Positions 1-8,349 of a stretch of 64,000 nucleotides of DNA are shown in pieces. Positions within the stretch are counted from its first letter, which is position 1; every line of letters begins with the position of its first letter. The stretch comes from a virus. A program made the position numbers and the translations under genes. A model generated the notes under the pieces. It ran no database searches. It saw only the letters and a program-made list of their open reading frames with translations, and was not told where the DNA came from. Location of the stretch: positions 1 to 64,000 of IMG/VR virus record IMGVR_UViG_3300031787_006401, one strand, 5' to 3'.

Positions 1-300
1 AGCATTGGTATTCATGCTCAACCACATATTAGGATTGTGTTCTCTAAAATATGTAAAGATTTCTAAAGTATCTCGAGCAACAATAGGATCTCCTAGATTG
101 CCGCACATATACATAGTATTTAACTGTGCAATAAACTCGGGTGTAAATATACGTTTGACATCACCAATTGTAAGTTCATCTAAATTAATGTGAGGATTTA
201 ATGCGCCACCGTTTTGATTACGATCGCACATAGGACAACTTGCTTGACAATTCTGTGTGACTTCTAAGTGTATTGTTCTTATATCTTTATATTCATACAT
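1..300 (-). CDS. Radical SAM protein, N-terminal 100 residues (runs off left edge)
   Basis: Reading the minus strand from the ATG at 300 gives an open frame to the window edge. Residues 18, 22 and 25 form the CxxxCxxC motif (CQASCPMC) that binds the radical-SAM 4Fe-4S cluster. The beginning closely resembles the proteins at 25735-26778 and 8350-9447 (same spacing, and a GNLGDP segment matching their GNFGDP/GTYGDP), so a similar protein of about 350 residues with a C-terminal SPASM-like region is expected. The start overlaps the end of the upstream small gene by 8 bases, so it is probably translationally coupled. Substrate unknown; the C-terminus is not in the window. Confidence 0.85.
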   Translation of the reverse strand, partial: MYEYKDIRTIHLEVTQNCQASCPMCDRNQNGGALNPHINLDELTIGDVKRIFTPEFIAQLNTMYMCGNLGDPIVARDTLEIFTYFREHNPNMWLSMNTNA

Positions 301-517
301 CGTGTATTAACGTTACGTCCTTCCCAGGTCCTGTTTTACTAGGTAAATCGCCATATTGTTCGACATACCAAGTTATAACTGCTCGATACCAACGTTGACT
401 ATCGTGATGTGCTACTTTATTAAATTGAGTTATATTGTTATTTGTTGCTTGCATTGTACTTAGTGCTCTTGCACACTCTGTTTGCAGTTCTCGTAAACTT
501 AACTTATCTAAATCCAA
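293..517 (-). CDS. Small hypothetical protein, 74 aa, TTG start
   Basis: This small hydrophilic protein lies between a methyltransferase-like gene and a radical SAM gene and overlaps both (14 and 8 bases), the packing expected of a real gene. The only plausible start is TTG at 517; an AAGG-type ribosome site lies about 12 bases upstream inside the previous gene. No Cys, signal peptide or membrane segment is seen. A Thr/Asn-rich centre is followed by an aromatic stretch (RWYRAVITWY). I do not recognise it. Its position directly before a radical SAM gene makes it a possible partner or substrate, but it has no Cys-rich or leader/core layout typical of a RiPP precursor. Confidence 0.55.
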   Translation of the reverse strand: MDLDKLSLRELQTECARALSTMQATNNNITQFNKVAHHDSQRWYRAVITWYVEQYGDLPSKTGPGKDVTLIHDV

Positions 518-1421
518 TTTTCATAAACCTTTTATATTTAGGCAATTCTAATTCGCCTTCGTAGAGTGTTTTTGTCATAGGAGATTTATTACTAAATTCT
601 TGGAGATTACTTGAACAATTAACGTGTTCTAAGATTTCAAAATAATTATTTCCTTGTAACACAACTAGTTTTCCTAGAGGTATTTTATTATACCATTCTG
701 CATAATTTTCTATATGTTCACAACTAGTATTAATGATAGTATTTGGCGTATCAGTTATAGGATAACTCATTCTATTATTAGTGTTACTCCAATATTGCCA
801 TGTATGCTCTTTGTAATCAATATCGTGAATATTATTTATTAAGGCTTTATAACACCATTGATCTGTGAACCACGGCTTGTTAAATGTTTCTGCTATATCA
901 ACAGTTGTAGTATCTATGTCAAAACTACGAATTTTTTCAACTTTTATACCGCTTTCAAATAGCATCACTGCTAGTGTTCCATACCAACCTGCACATAAAA
1001 ATACTGTGCCTAAATCTACGTCACACTTTTTTAGTTGTTCAACTAACCATAATTTACTTTGAAGTTGTCCTCTACTAAAACAATCGGGGTCAATTTTTAT
1101 ATTGTTAACAAAAAAGTTTTTAAATGCAGCAACAAACTGTGTATCAACATATCTTTCAAGAATAGGCCATAGTTTCCATACATTGTCTTCGATAACTAAT
1201 TTACGTAAATCTTCGTCATCAACAAGTCTAAAGATACTGTGTAGATTTTTTTCTAACACTGCTTTTCGTAAATCGTCGATATCACCAGATACTGTATTAG
1301 GCAATAATCTAAAAATACTGGTTAAATCACGATCGATATAAGATCTACGTAAGTCAGATAGTTTTGTATTATATGGATACAGTAATTCAAATCTATCTAG
1401 TAATTCATATATTTCTAGCAT
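504..1421 (-). CDS. Methyltransferase-like protein with repeat-like N-terminal extension
   Basis: The C-terminal 200 residues match the 201-aa protein at 32140-32745: a small-residue loop (CAGWYGTLA versus HGGWNGVLS), an acidic SFDID/SLDID after the second strand, and a shared NTSxEHI motif. This is the layout of a Rossmann-fold class I SAM methyltransferase, although the catalytic role is inferred. The first ~100 residues are extra and contain imperfect repeats of an L-R-K/R-S/A/L-V/Y-I-D/E pattern with I-F-R-L. The ATG at 1421 was preferred over an upstream TTG at 1424 because an AAGGA site lies 8 bases before it. It overlaps the upstream glycosyltransferase-like gene by 17 bases. Confidence 0.6.
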   Translation of the reverse strand: MLEIYELLDRFELLYPYNTKLSDLRRSYIDRDLTSIFRLLPNTVSGDIDDLRKAVLEKNLHSIFRLVDDEDLRKLVIEDNVWKLWPILERYVDTQFVAAFKNFFVNNIKIDPDCFSRGQLQSKLWLVEQLKKCDVDLGTVFLCAGWYGTLAVMLFESGIKVEKIRSFDIDTTTVDIAETFNKPWFTDQWCYKALINNIHDIDYKEHTWQYWSNTNNRMSYPITDTPNTIINTSCEHIENYAEWYNKIPLGKLVVLQGNNYFEILEHVNCSSNLQEFSNKSPMTKTLYEGELELPKYKRFMKIGFR

Positions 1422-3048
1422 CAAACTGTTCCTTTAACCAATCAAAATCGTTGATATTTTTTAACATTTCGAGATTGCCTTTATTTCTTGCACCAAATAC
1501 TGCACCCAACTTAGCACCATCAATTGCATATTTGCCAAATGGACGATCTGCACCTTTTGTACACCACGTCTGTAATCTAGTCTGTGTTTCGTCGTCCTTT
1601 TGACGATCAATAACTCTACTACTTAGTTTAACACATTCTCTAAATGCACTTTTCCAAGTATTAAATGAATCTGTATTAAAACCGGTAACATTTGATATTT
1701 CCTGTACTGCTTTAAACTTACTGCTAATACTGGTTGTCATGTCGGGCTTGCTTGTATCCATATTTAAAGTCAATTCTGTTGGAAACAGTTTTACACCACC
1801 GTATCCGTATACTAGGTCATTGATAGGGTTAACCGACCTCCATACATGCACTGTGTCGCGGTCCCATCTTGCAACTTGATAGTCGAATTTAAAATTCGAG
1901 TCAATCAAAGCATCTCCGTCCACAATCCAAAACATATCAGTATCGCATAGTTTTGCTGCCTCGATATGTGCTTGATGAATTCCTTTTACACCGTGAACTC
2001 GTTTTGCATGTGGAAATCTATTCGCTAGATACCGGTAGTATTCATCAGCACTAGGTTCTTGATAACTGATAAACACAATATCATAAGGCTTAGGTGTTGA
2101 TATAATAATGTTGATTTCTTTTTTATTTGCAATAAACTTATAATCAAACTCTCGTTTGCTAAATTTTGCATATTTACTGCACAGTAAAATACCGTCATGA
2201 TATTTTCCGTTTAAAAATGTATGATTTATCTTGCGTTCGAATTCTTGATCGTGTGTAAAATACGTATCGTACTTGAATCTTTCTGTTGGATTTACATAGT
2301 CTGGTACGATCCAAAACATTTCAGTATGCGAAGTATTTAATGCTGTTAGATAATCATCATAATTTTTAACATTAAAAATATCGTACTTTATAGGACCACT
2401 TCCTACAATATCCCATTCTTTTCTATTAACTACATGTCTATAGTCAACTTCTTTTTGCGTAAGTGGGGCATATTTGCTGCACAAAAATAACCCATTATAG
2501 TATTTTACATCATCAACTAAATGTACAAACGCATGATTTTGTTTGCGATCGATTTGTTCGTGATGCGATATATAAAAATTGTGGATTAAGTTGTTGTCTA
2601 CTAGTATGTTAGGAGAACTGACCCAAAACAGTTCTGTAGTGGATTTTTCTAATGCAGTTAAGTAATCACTGTATGTTTCAACTTCATAATAGTCAAAGTT
2701 TTTAGGACTAGACGCTTGTAAATCTATTTCTTTTTTCTTGATAAAAAATCTATGTTTAATTTCGTTGTTGGTAATACTAACATTCTTTGAGACTAGAATT
2801 ATTCCATCACGATGTTCGGCATTTTTAAATACATGGACATAATTTTCGCTCCACTGATCTGGAATGTAGTCAAAATTAAATTGTTCCGAAATAACTAAGT
2901 CATCCCACACTATCCAAAAAAATTTTGTTAATGCTAATTCTTTAGCATCTGCAAAACTTGTTACACGCTTGGCTATAGGAAATCTAGATTTTAGTTTTTT
3001 CCAATTCGAAAGATTATCAGAAGACTGTACATAGAATATATCAAACAT
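1405..3048 (-). CDS. Glycosyltransferase-like protein with three degenerate repeats
   Basis: About 547 residues. The C-terminal third aligns with the protein at 47079-48008: both have a YDI(V/I)(F/Y)(I/L)SY strand, the stretch AKRVHGVKG, a DGD motif (D-x-D of a GT-A glycosyltransferase), and a C-terminal GAR...DFDWL segment. The first ~330 residues contain three copies of a related ~100-aa module (FWIV or FWVS strand, then DGI-L-x-SK, then KKEI or RKEW) that lack the DxD motif. It is probably a sugar-nucleotide-dependent transferase with non-catalytic repeats for binding. The start is ATG 3048; an upstream in-frame TTG at 3084 would lie inside the promoter. Downstream genes are translationally coupled. 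Confidence 0.55.
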   Translation of the reverse strand: MFDIFYVQSSDNLSNWKKLKSRFPIAKRVTSFADAKELALTKFFWIVWDDLVISEQFNFDYIPDQWSENYVHVFKNAEHRDGIILVSKNVSITNNEIKHRFFIKKKEIDLQASSPKNFDYYEVETYSDYLTALEKSTTELFWVSSPNILVDNNLIHNFYISHHEQIDRKQNHAFVHLVDDVKYYNGLFLCSKYAPLTQKEVDYRHVVNRKEWDIVGSGPIKYDIFNVKNYDDYLTALNTSHTEMFWIVPDYVNPTERFKYDTYFTHDQEFERKINHTFLNGKYHDGILLCSKYAKFSKREFDYKFIANKKEINIIISTPKPYDIVFISYQEPSADEYYRYLANRFPHAKRVHGVKGIHQAHIEAAKLCDTDMFWIVDGDALIDSNFKFDYQVARWDRDTVHVWRSVNPINDLVYGYGGVKLFPTELTLNMDTSKPDMTTSISSKFKAVQEISNVTGFNTDSFNTWKSAFRECVKLSSRVIDRQKDDETQTRLQTWCTKGADRPFGKYAIDGAKLGAVFGARNKGNLEMLKNINDFDWLKEQFDARNI

Positions 3049-3055
3049 ATTGTAT

Positions 3056-3084
3056 ATAGTAACATAAAAAACTATTGATGTCAA
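3056..3084 (-). promoter_or_regulatory. Sigma-70-like promoter for the 3048 minus-strand unit
   Basis: On the minus strand TTGACA (3079-3084) is followed after exactly 17 bases by TACTAT (3056-3061), matching 4 of 6 of the TATAAT consensus. The predicted start of transcription falls at or next to the ATG at 3048, giving little or no leader. No ribosome-binding site is visible. Confidence 0.5.
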
Positions 3085-3090
3085 ATATCA

Positions 3091-3098
3091 AATAAATA
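3091..3098 (+). promoter_or_regulatory. Late-promoter-like box AATAAATA
   Basis: It differs by one base from the T4 late box TATAAATA and lies 19 bases before the ATG of the fibre-like gene. A clear ribosome site (AGGAG, about 3107-3111) sits between the box and the start, the normal T4-type layout. Confidence 0.45.
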
Positions 3099-3117
3099 AA
3101 GTGTCTAGGAGAGAAAC

Positions 3118-4563
3118 ATGGAACTTTACGATGGTGCGTCATATAGAATTAATATTGAAGGTATGGACAGTACTCTTATAGTAGATAGCTTTAGAGGTAT
3201 TATCAAAGCCAACATAGTCGATGTTGACGATTACATCATAGTTGACTACGAAAACAAAACTTTCCACGGAAATTTTGTTGGAAATGTAATCGACGACTTA
3301 GGAAATGTAGTTCTTAATATTTCAGAAAAAACATTCTACGGTAATGTTACCGGTAATGTTCTTGACGACTCAGGAAATATAGTCATCGACAACTCACAAC
3401 AAATATTCTACGGTAATGTTCTTGGAAATATTGTTGATGATATTGGAAATTTGGTTGTCGACAAGAATGAAAAATTATTCCATGGTAATGTTGTTGGAAA
3501 CGTAGTTGACGAATTTGGAAATATAATTGTTGATAAAAATCAAAGAATATTTTTTGGAAATGTTGCTGACGAAAACGGAACCATGGTACTTGATTCGGAA
3601 AACAAAATATTCATTGGTAATTTTTTAGGCAATATTGTTGATCACGCAGGCGATACTGTTTATGATTCAAATAGCAACAGTTTACGGTTAGATGATCTCG
3701 AAGTAAATAACCTCATCTACGGAAATGTCAAAGGCAATGTTTATAATGCAAATGGGAATCTTATGTACGATTCTTTTACTAACTCTGCAGAGTTAAACGA
3801 ACTAGTTGTTAAAAAAATCAATGCTGAAGATATTGTAGTAACTGATTCTATCGTCGGCGAGTTTGTAGGAACGTTTGCAGGAAATGTTTATAACAATCTC
3901 GGTGAAGTTATTTTAGATACTGATATACAGATTATTAAAGCAAACTTGTTATCCGAAACCAACGGAATTAGTTACGATTATCAAACTAATACGTTTTATG
4001 GAAATTTTTTCGGAAACGTTGTATCGGATATTCAAAGATTTAATAACTTTCAAGTAGGTGATAAAGATGTTGGAAGTAGCGGTACTGCATTATTTGTTTC
4101 AGACAAAGACATCAACGACGATTACGGCCCGTTGACTATTTGTGTGTCAAAAGACAGTAATCTCCCAGGAACTCTTGCTCTTATTAAAACTAGAGGATCT
4201 ATTTCTAACCCAGAGCCTGTACAACCCGGAGACGGAATACAAAGTATTATATTTGGTGCTCAAAGTGGCACTAATTATAGTATTTCGTGTGTACCAGTTG
4301 CTTTAATCGAAACGTCTGTTTCTAGCAATGCAATTGTTTCGTCAGGAAAGGTACCGGGTCATTTTTCAATAAAAGTTTCTAACAATGCAGGCGAATTAAC
4401 CGAAGCATTGTCTATAAATTCAGATGGGCATTTAAAAAGTGTAATTAAAGATGTTACTGTTGTAGGAGAAACTTCTAAATCTCCTGCTAATACATCAAAC
4501 CCAGACAGTTGGTTGGAAGTAAATGTCAACGGAATAACAAAATTTATTCCGCTGTATTCATAA
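3118..4563 (+). CDS. Repeat-built fibre-like structural protein
   Basis: 481 residues. Residues 49-188 consist of tandem 24-aa units of the type FYGNVxGNVxDDxGNxVxD, and looser copies continue to about residue 300. This suggests a beta-helical or beta-prism shaft. The C-terminus has a compact domain ending in a VNG-x-x-K-(F/Y)-(I/L)-PLY motif, seen in marine T4-like phage structural proteins. The GN-V-x-GN motif also occurs in the fibres at 52682-57974. A good AGGAG ribosome site and a late-like box precede it. It is the only structural-looking gene within the enzyme region and converges on the radical SAM gene at 4558, with 6 bases of overlap. It may be an accessory fibre. Confidence 0.7.
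   Translation: MELYDGASYRINIEGMDSTLIVDSFRGIIKANIVDVDDYIIVDYENKTFHGNFVGNVIDDLGNVVLNISEKTFYGNVTGNVLDDSGNIVIDNSQQIFYGNVLGNIVDDIGNLVVDKNEKLFHGNVVGNVVDEFGNIIVDKNQRIFFGNVADENGTMVLDSENKIFIGNFLGNIVDHAGDTVYDSNSNSLRLDDLEVNNLIYGNVKGNVYNANGNLMYDSFTNSAELNELVVKKINAEDIVVTDSIVGEFVGTFAGNVYNNLGEVILDTDIQIIKANLLSETNGISYDYQTNTFYGNFFGNVVSDIQRFNNFQVGDKDVGSSGTALFVSDKDINDDYGPLTICVSKDSNLPGTLALIKTRGSISNPEPVQPGDGIQSIIFGAQSGTNYSISCVPVALIETSVSSNAIVSSGKVPGHFSIKVSNNAGELTEALSINSDGHLKSVIKDVTVVGETSKSPANTSNPDSWLEVNVNGITKFIPLYS
3262..3681 (+). repeat. Tandem 72-bp coding repeats (24-aa units)
   Basis: The F-(Y/H)-G-N positions fall at residues 49, 73, 97, 121 and 145, an exact 24-residue period; the next copy (residue 165) is four residues short. 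The DNA copies have diverged but keep the GGTAATGTT/GGAAATGTT core. Such repeats favour copy-number change by recombination. Confidence 0.8.
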
Positions 4564-6405
4564 CTTTGTTATTTTTGCTACACTAAAACCACTTCTGTTT
4601 TTATAGAACAATTTTTCTTTAAAGTCTATATCTGTGTCCCAAGGTATAGATATATCAAATCTATATGTTGTTTTATTTTGTATTAACTTGTCGTTAAAAT
4701 TACAAAACTCGTTTAAATTATAATTAAACTCACCACTTATAGCATGTTTTCGTGAAATGTCTGTTGTGTATGATTTATTAAAATTGAGTAGGTCGTTTAA
4801 CAAATTGTTGTCAACTGTAGAAAAGTATTTTTTAGCCCACTGTTCAATTTTAGTTTGAACCGTGTTTCTATTTTTATGCCATTCAATTTGAGTGTAATTA
4901 ACTGTAACATTGTCATTAACAAAAACGTCTGTAATTTTTTTATTCCAAAAGAATTCTTCTAAATCGGTTTTTTGTTTATTATACAGTGATAGAAAAAAAT
5001 CTTCTTTTAAAATACAATTATTAAAAAAGTTTTCATAAAAGTCAATATAATCAATACCAAGATGTTTGTTTGCAAATTTAGCCAATACTTGCGTCCAGTT
5101 ATAATTATGAAAGTTCATTATTAACCAATACCACAACCAAGAATCAATGTAATCCGATTTGTTCATGTATTTTGTTGCAATTACGTAGTTGTGAATTTCT
5201 GGAATGTTAGTCAACTGACCATTAAACACTGTGTAATATGTTTCCACTGCCATTTCGTGATCAAGTACTTCAGTGGCCATCTCACTGTTTTTAAGTATTT
5301 CTAAGGGAAACACATCTAAGAAATAATGACATCCTGCTTGTATGGCTTCGCAAAGACCTTCTCTCCAACTTTGTTTAGTTTCGTATGGCATACCCAAAAT
5401 AAACTCTGTATAATATGTCACACCTTGTTTGTCACATTCTTTGTACATCTGTGATAACTGAGATATTTCCATATTTTTACGTTTAATGTTTGTTAACGTA
5501 TCGTCATTCATACTTTGAACACTTAATGTAAGACCTCTATTAAGTCCTACACTGTGCAGTATTTTAACTAATTCAATAGTTTTTTCAGCACTGTTTTTAT
5601 ACCAAGTAGCAGTAACTCCGTGAGGATAGCCTGTTTCTGTTTTTAACTTGGCTAGATATTCTACAATAAGTTTGTCACGTTCATAAAAAACACCAAAGTT
5701 AGCATCAGCAATATAAATGTATTCTATTTTATTTTTTGCAACCCAATCTAACTCAGCAAATACTTTTTCTAAATTAAATTTTTTAATTTTACTTTGAGTT
5801 AGACTACCCCAGTCACAGAATGTACAAGCAAAAGGACAGCCTCTATTTGTTTCTATGGTTGTTGAAAATTTTACATTTTTATTTTCTTGGACTAACTTGT
5901 TTAAAATGTTGCTGTTTATATAAGGACTTGGCATTTCTTCAACATCAACACGTTGATGCAATTGATATGTTTCTTTAACTATTCCAGTAGTAATGTAGTC
6001 AGTTAATAACGAATACAAAGACTTTTCGCCTTCGTTAATTATAATACTATCTATAAACTTTTTTTGTAAAAGTTTGTGTCCTGCTTTTTCGCCAACCTGC
6101 GGGCCGCCAAACACAATTAAACAGTTTGGCCATTTATCTTTTATTTTTTTTGCCAATTGAAAATTGTATTGTTCGTTCCAAATATAGTTACTAAAGAGAC
6201 AAATTTCTGGATCATGTATTTTAGTGATAACCAAATCAACAGGTTCACGTTTAAAAAAACAATCCTTTACATCAAAGTTTTGTTTTACTATATCAAACTG
6301 TTCTGCATATGACCAGACCGCAGCAATACTATATGGTAAACTTTGACTAGAAAAGTTTCCGTAACCCATTTGATAATTTACTTGAAACAAATACACACTT
6401 TTCAT
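4558..6405 (-). CDS. B12-binding-domain-type radical SAM protein
   Basis: 615 residues. Residues 1-140 resemble the Rossmann-like B12-binding domain of B12-dependent radical SAM enzymes (CLIVFGGPQVGEKAG around 95-109, then INEGEKSL near 124-130). Cys190, Cys194 and Cys197 form CxxxCxxC followed by DWG, and the segment IYIADANFG continues the radical-SAM barrel. Such enzymes perform methylations or rearrangements at unactivated carbons. The canonical DxHxxG cobalamin motif is not evident, so cobalamin itself may not be bound. It follows the amidinotransferase gene with one-base start/stop overlap, implying one pathway. The last ~200 residues are unassigned. Confidence 0.8.
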   Translation of the reverse strand: MKSVYLFQVNYQMGYGNFSSQSLPYSIAAVWSYAEQFDIVKQNFDVKDCFFKREPVDLVITKIHDPEICLFSNYIWNEQYNFQLAKKIKDKWPNCLIVFGGPQVGEKAGHKLLQKKFIDSIIINEGEKSLYSLLTDYITTGIVKETYQLHQRVDVEEMPSPYINSNILNKLVQENKNVKFSTTIETNRGCPFACTFCDWGSLTQSKIKKFNLEKVFAELDWVAKNKIEYIYIADANFGVFYERDKLIVEYLAKLKTETGYPHGVTATWYKNSAEKTIELVKILHSVGLNRGLTLSVQSMNDDTLTNIKRKNMEISQLSQMYKECDKQGVTYYTEFILGMPYETKQSWREGLCEAIQAGCHYFLDVFPLEILKNSEMATEVLDHEMAVETYYTVFNGQLTNIPEIHNYVIATKYMNKSDYIDSWLWYWLIMNFHNYNWTQVLAKFANKHLGIDYIDFYENFFNNCILKEDFFLSLYNKQKTDLEEFFWNKKITDVFVNDNVTVNYTQIEWHKNRNTVQTKIEQWAKKYFSTVDNNLLNDLLNFNKSYTTDISRKHAISGEFNYNLNEFCNFNDKLIQNKTTYRFDISIPWDTDIDFKEKLFYKNRSGFSVAKITKL

Positions 6406-7466
6406 TAAAAATAGTCCTCTAGTGTTCCTTTACGTTTTGTATCTAATGTAACACAATGAAAGCCACCGCTTAATGTTCTTGCTTGTCTCATTGGCAAACC
6501 AATACTTTCAATTCCCCATGTTTTGTCTAATTCTTTCATCAGTTCTTGTTGATTTTCATCTACAATAATGAGTTCAGGATTTACACTTAACAAGTTTAGT
6601 CCAATATAAGGTGAGCACGGTGAGATACCGTTTGATAAATTTGTAGGTATTTTACCAATTTTTTCGCCAGGCCAAAAAATCTTATCCCAACTTTTAAAAA
6701 TAGGCGGGTACCAGTCTTCATTTAATCTGTCACCGTTGAACAAAACCAATCCAGGACGAAGAGGAATTACTGTGCTGTCAAAATGCGAAAAACTATAATA
6801 CTTTTCTGCAATATGAAATCTGTATCCTTTTGGTTCGAGAATAGTTTTTAGCCATTCAAACCCAAGTTGATTTCCACTGTTGCTTACTTGGCAAAGTAAA
6901 TCTCTTCCTAATCTAACGATATTTGGTGCATCAAATACAATTTCGTGATTTAGTAAGGTTGCTTCTTTTATATCATCTAGTTGATAACTTTCATCTAATA
7001 GTATCGGCTTTGGAGCACAGATCCATTGCGAACCTTCCTTCATCCATTTATATAAATGATTGTAATATGCACGAGTTTCAAAGTATCGAGACCGCATAGG
7101 ACTAGGACACTCGATAATCATGTTGTCCAAAGGTAACAACAAGTCTCTGGGACAATAAGTATGCCACCCTGTAGTTTCCCAATCGGGCGTACTAAATTTT
7201 TGTCTATGATCAATTACATCAGGTCTTAATACATTAACACCTAAACTTTTTAAAGTATCTGACAATCCATCTAAGTCTTCATTTGCTTCGTCAATGACTT
7301 GTTGATTGTGTAAAATTCCGTTAAGATGTTTAATTTCGTCATATGTGTTTGCTGCATAAGAAAAACTATGAGTACTTTTATCAAGAGTTGGAAGCATTGC
7401 ATGATCGGCTATACCAACTACAATCTCTTCTAAAGGATCCCAATCATTGTTTGTTTGAATTGGCAT
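6405..7466 (-). CDS. AGAT-type amidinotransferase
   Basis: 353 residues, the usual length for arginine:X amidinotransferases (AGAT, StrB1, CyrA/SxtG type), which move the amidino group of arginine onto an amine. The active-site segments are all visible: FDAPNIVRLGRD with Asp near 179, SHFDST with His near 228, and SGGFHC with the nucleophilic Cys near 338. The N-terminal NDWDPLEEIVVG is also typical. The acceptor is unknown. The upstream neighbour is an aminotransferase-like gene (overlap 23 bases) and the downstream one is a radical SAM gene (overlap 1 base). A second copy is at 38404-39384. Confidence 0.9.
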   Translation of the reverse strand: MPIQTNNDWDPLEEIVVGIADHAMLPTLDKSTHSFSYAANTYDEIKHLNGILHNQQVIDEANEDLDGLSDTLKSLGVNVLRPDVIDHRQKFSTPDWETTGWHTYCPRDLLLPLDNMIIECPSPMRSRYFETRAYYNHLYKWMKEGSQWICAPKPILLDESYQLDDIKEATLLNHEIVFDAPNIVRLGRDLLCQVSNSGNQLGFEWLKTILEPKGYRFHIAEKYYSFSHFDSTVIPLRPGLVLFNGDRLNEDWYPPIFKSWDKIFWPGEKIGKIPTNLSNGISPCSPYIGLNLLSVNPELIIVDENQQELMKELDKTWGIESIGLPMRQARTLSGGFHCVTLDTKRKGTLEDYF

Positions 7467-8349
7467 ATAATATCTCTTTCATTTGTAAATTGTTTAAAAT
7501 TAGCAAGTCTTGAAGACTTAGTCTATTGGTATTAGTGCCTCTGTTATATTGATTGTATTTTTTAAAGTTGTCTACGCCAAATAAAACTGTATTACTTGGC
7601 GTAATATTTAAAACACTACAACACTCGAGTTGTTTACTTTTATATTTATTGTATACAAAATCTGGTGAAAAGTTTTGTAAAAGATTTAATCCTAAGTGAG
7701 AACCAAGTCTGTTATTGTAATTCATCTTATCATATACAAACATAAGGTCGTCGTCATCTGTTTTTGTAAATCTTATTCCAATTCTTGCATTTGCAACAGG
7801 AAATGTTTTACTTAAACTAAAAACAACATCAGTAATACAATTAAAAGATAAATCAAAATTTATATTATTACAAATTCCAAAATATATACAATCAATTAAC
7901 ACTGGAATCTGTAATCGATCGCATATCTCTAAAACACTGTCCATCTCAACATGCTTGTTTCCGGTGTCACTAAACGGTAAACTAATTACTACTGCATCAT
8001 TAAATTCTAAAGGTGAATCCTCTATAAATGTCCAGTCGTTCCAATTATTTCTCCAGGCTAGTTTGTGATAAACATATTCGCCCTTAAAACATCTAAAACG
8101 TCTATTTTTATTTTTAATATAAAACATATCAAACGCTTGAGACGCACCGTTGCTATAAATTGCATATGTGAAGTTATTTAAACCTATAAAATTATTGTCG
8201 GCAGAACTTAAAATCCAATTTTTGTAAGCATTACAAAAATTTTTAGTAACACTATTATCCCATAATGCTTCTGAAAAATCAATGTGTTTTATAAAGTCTA
8301 CTATTTCAGGATCTTGTATAGCATAAGAATTTTTAAAAATATTGTGCAT
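7444..8349 (-). CDS. PLP aminotransferase-like protein (fold type I, short)
   Basis: 301 residues. Residues 150-195 show the core of an aminotransferase: LID-x-x-Y-F-G (Asp153 for the pyridine nitrogen, Tyr156), then VVFSLSKTFP with Lys181 as the likely Schiff-base lysine, then NARIGIRF. The N-terminal SNGASQAF is like the phosphate-binding SNG-x-x-xA loop. The C-terminal small domain of ordinary aminotransferases (~380-400 aa) is reduced or missing. Its coupling to an amidinotransferase suggests it makes the amine that is then guanidinylated; this is inferred. Activity of so short a form is uncertain. Confidence 0.6.
   Translation of the reverse strand: MHNIFKNSYAIQDPEIVDFIKHIDFSEALWDNSVTKNFCNAYKNWILSSADNNFIGLNNFTYAIYSNGASQAFDMFYIKNKNRRFRCFKGEYVYHKLAWRNNWNDWTFIEDSPLEFNDAVVISLPFSDTGNKHVEMDSVLEICDRLQIPVLIDCIYFGICNNINFDLSFNCITDVVFSLSKTFPVANARIGIRFTKTDDDDLMFVYDKMNYNNRLGSHLGLNLLQNFSPDFVYNKYKSKQLECCSVLNITPSNTVLFGVDNFKKYNQYNRGTNTNRLSLQDLLILNNLQMKEILYANSNKQ

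Noticed and set aside
5-193. Plus-strand open frame at the left edge
   Set aside because: It is antisense to the radical SAM N-terminus, which has clear motif conservation; no ribosome site.
293-517. RiPP precursor call for the 74-aa gene
   Set aside because: No Cys- or Gly-rich core, no repeat and no recognisable leader; kept as a hypothetical protein only.
3262-3681. Regular 72-bp repeats considered as a CRISPR array
   Set aside because: Repeats are contiguous, in frame and diverged like coding repeats; no unique spacers.
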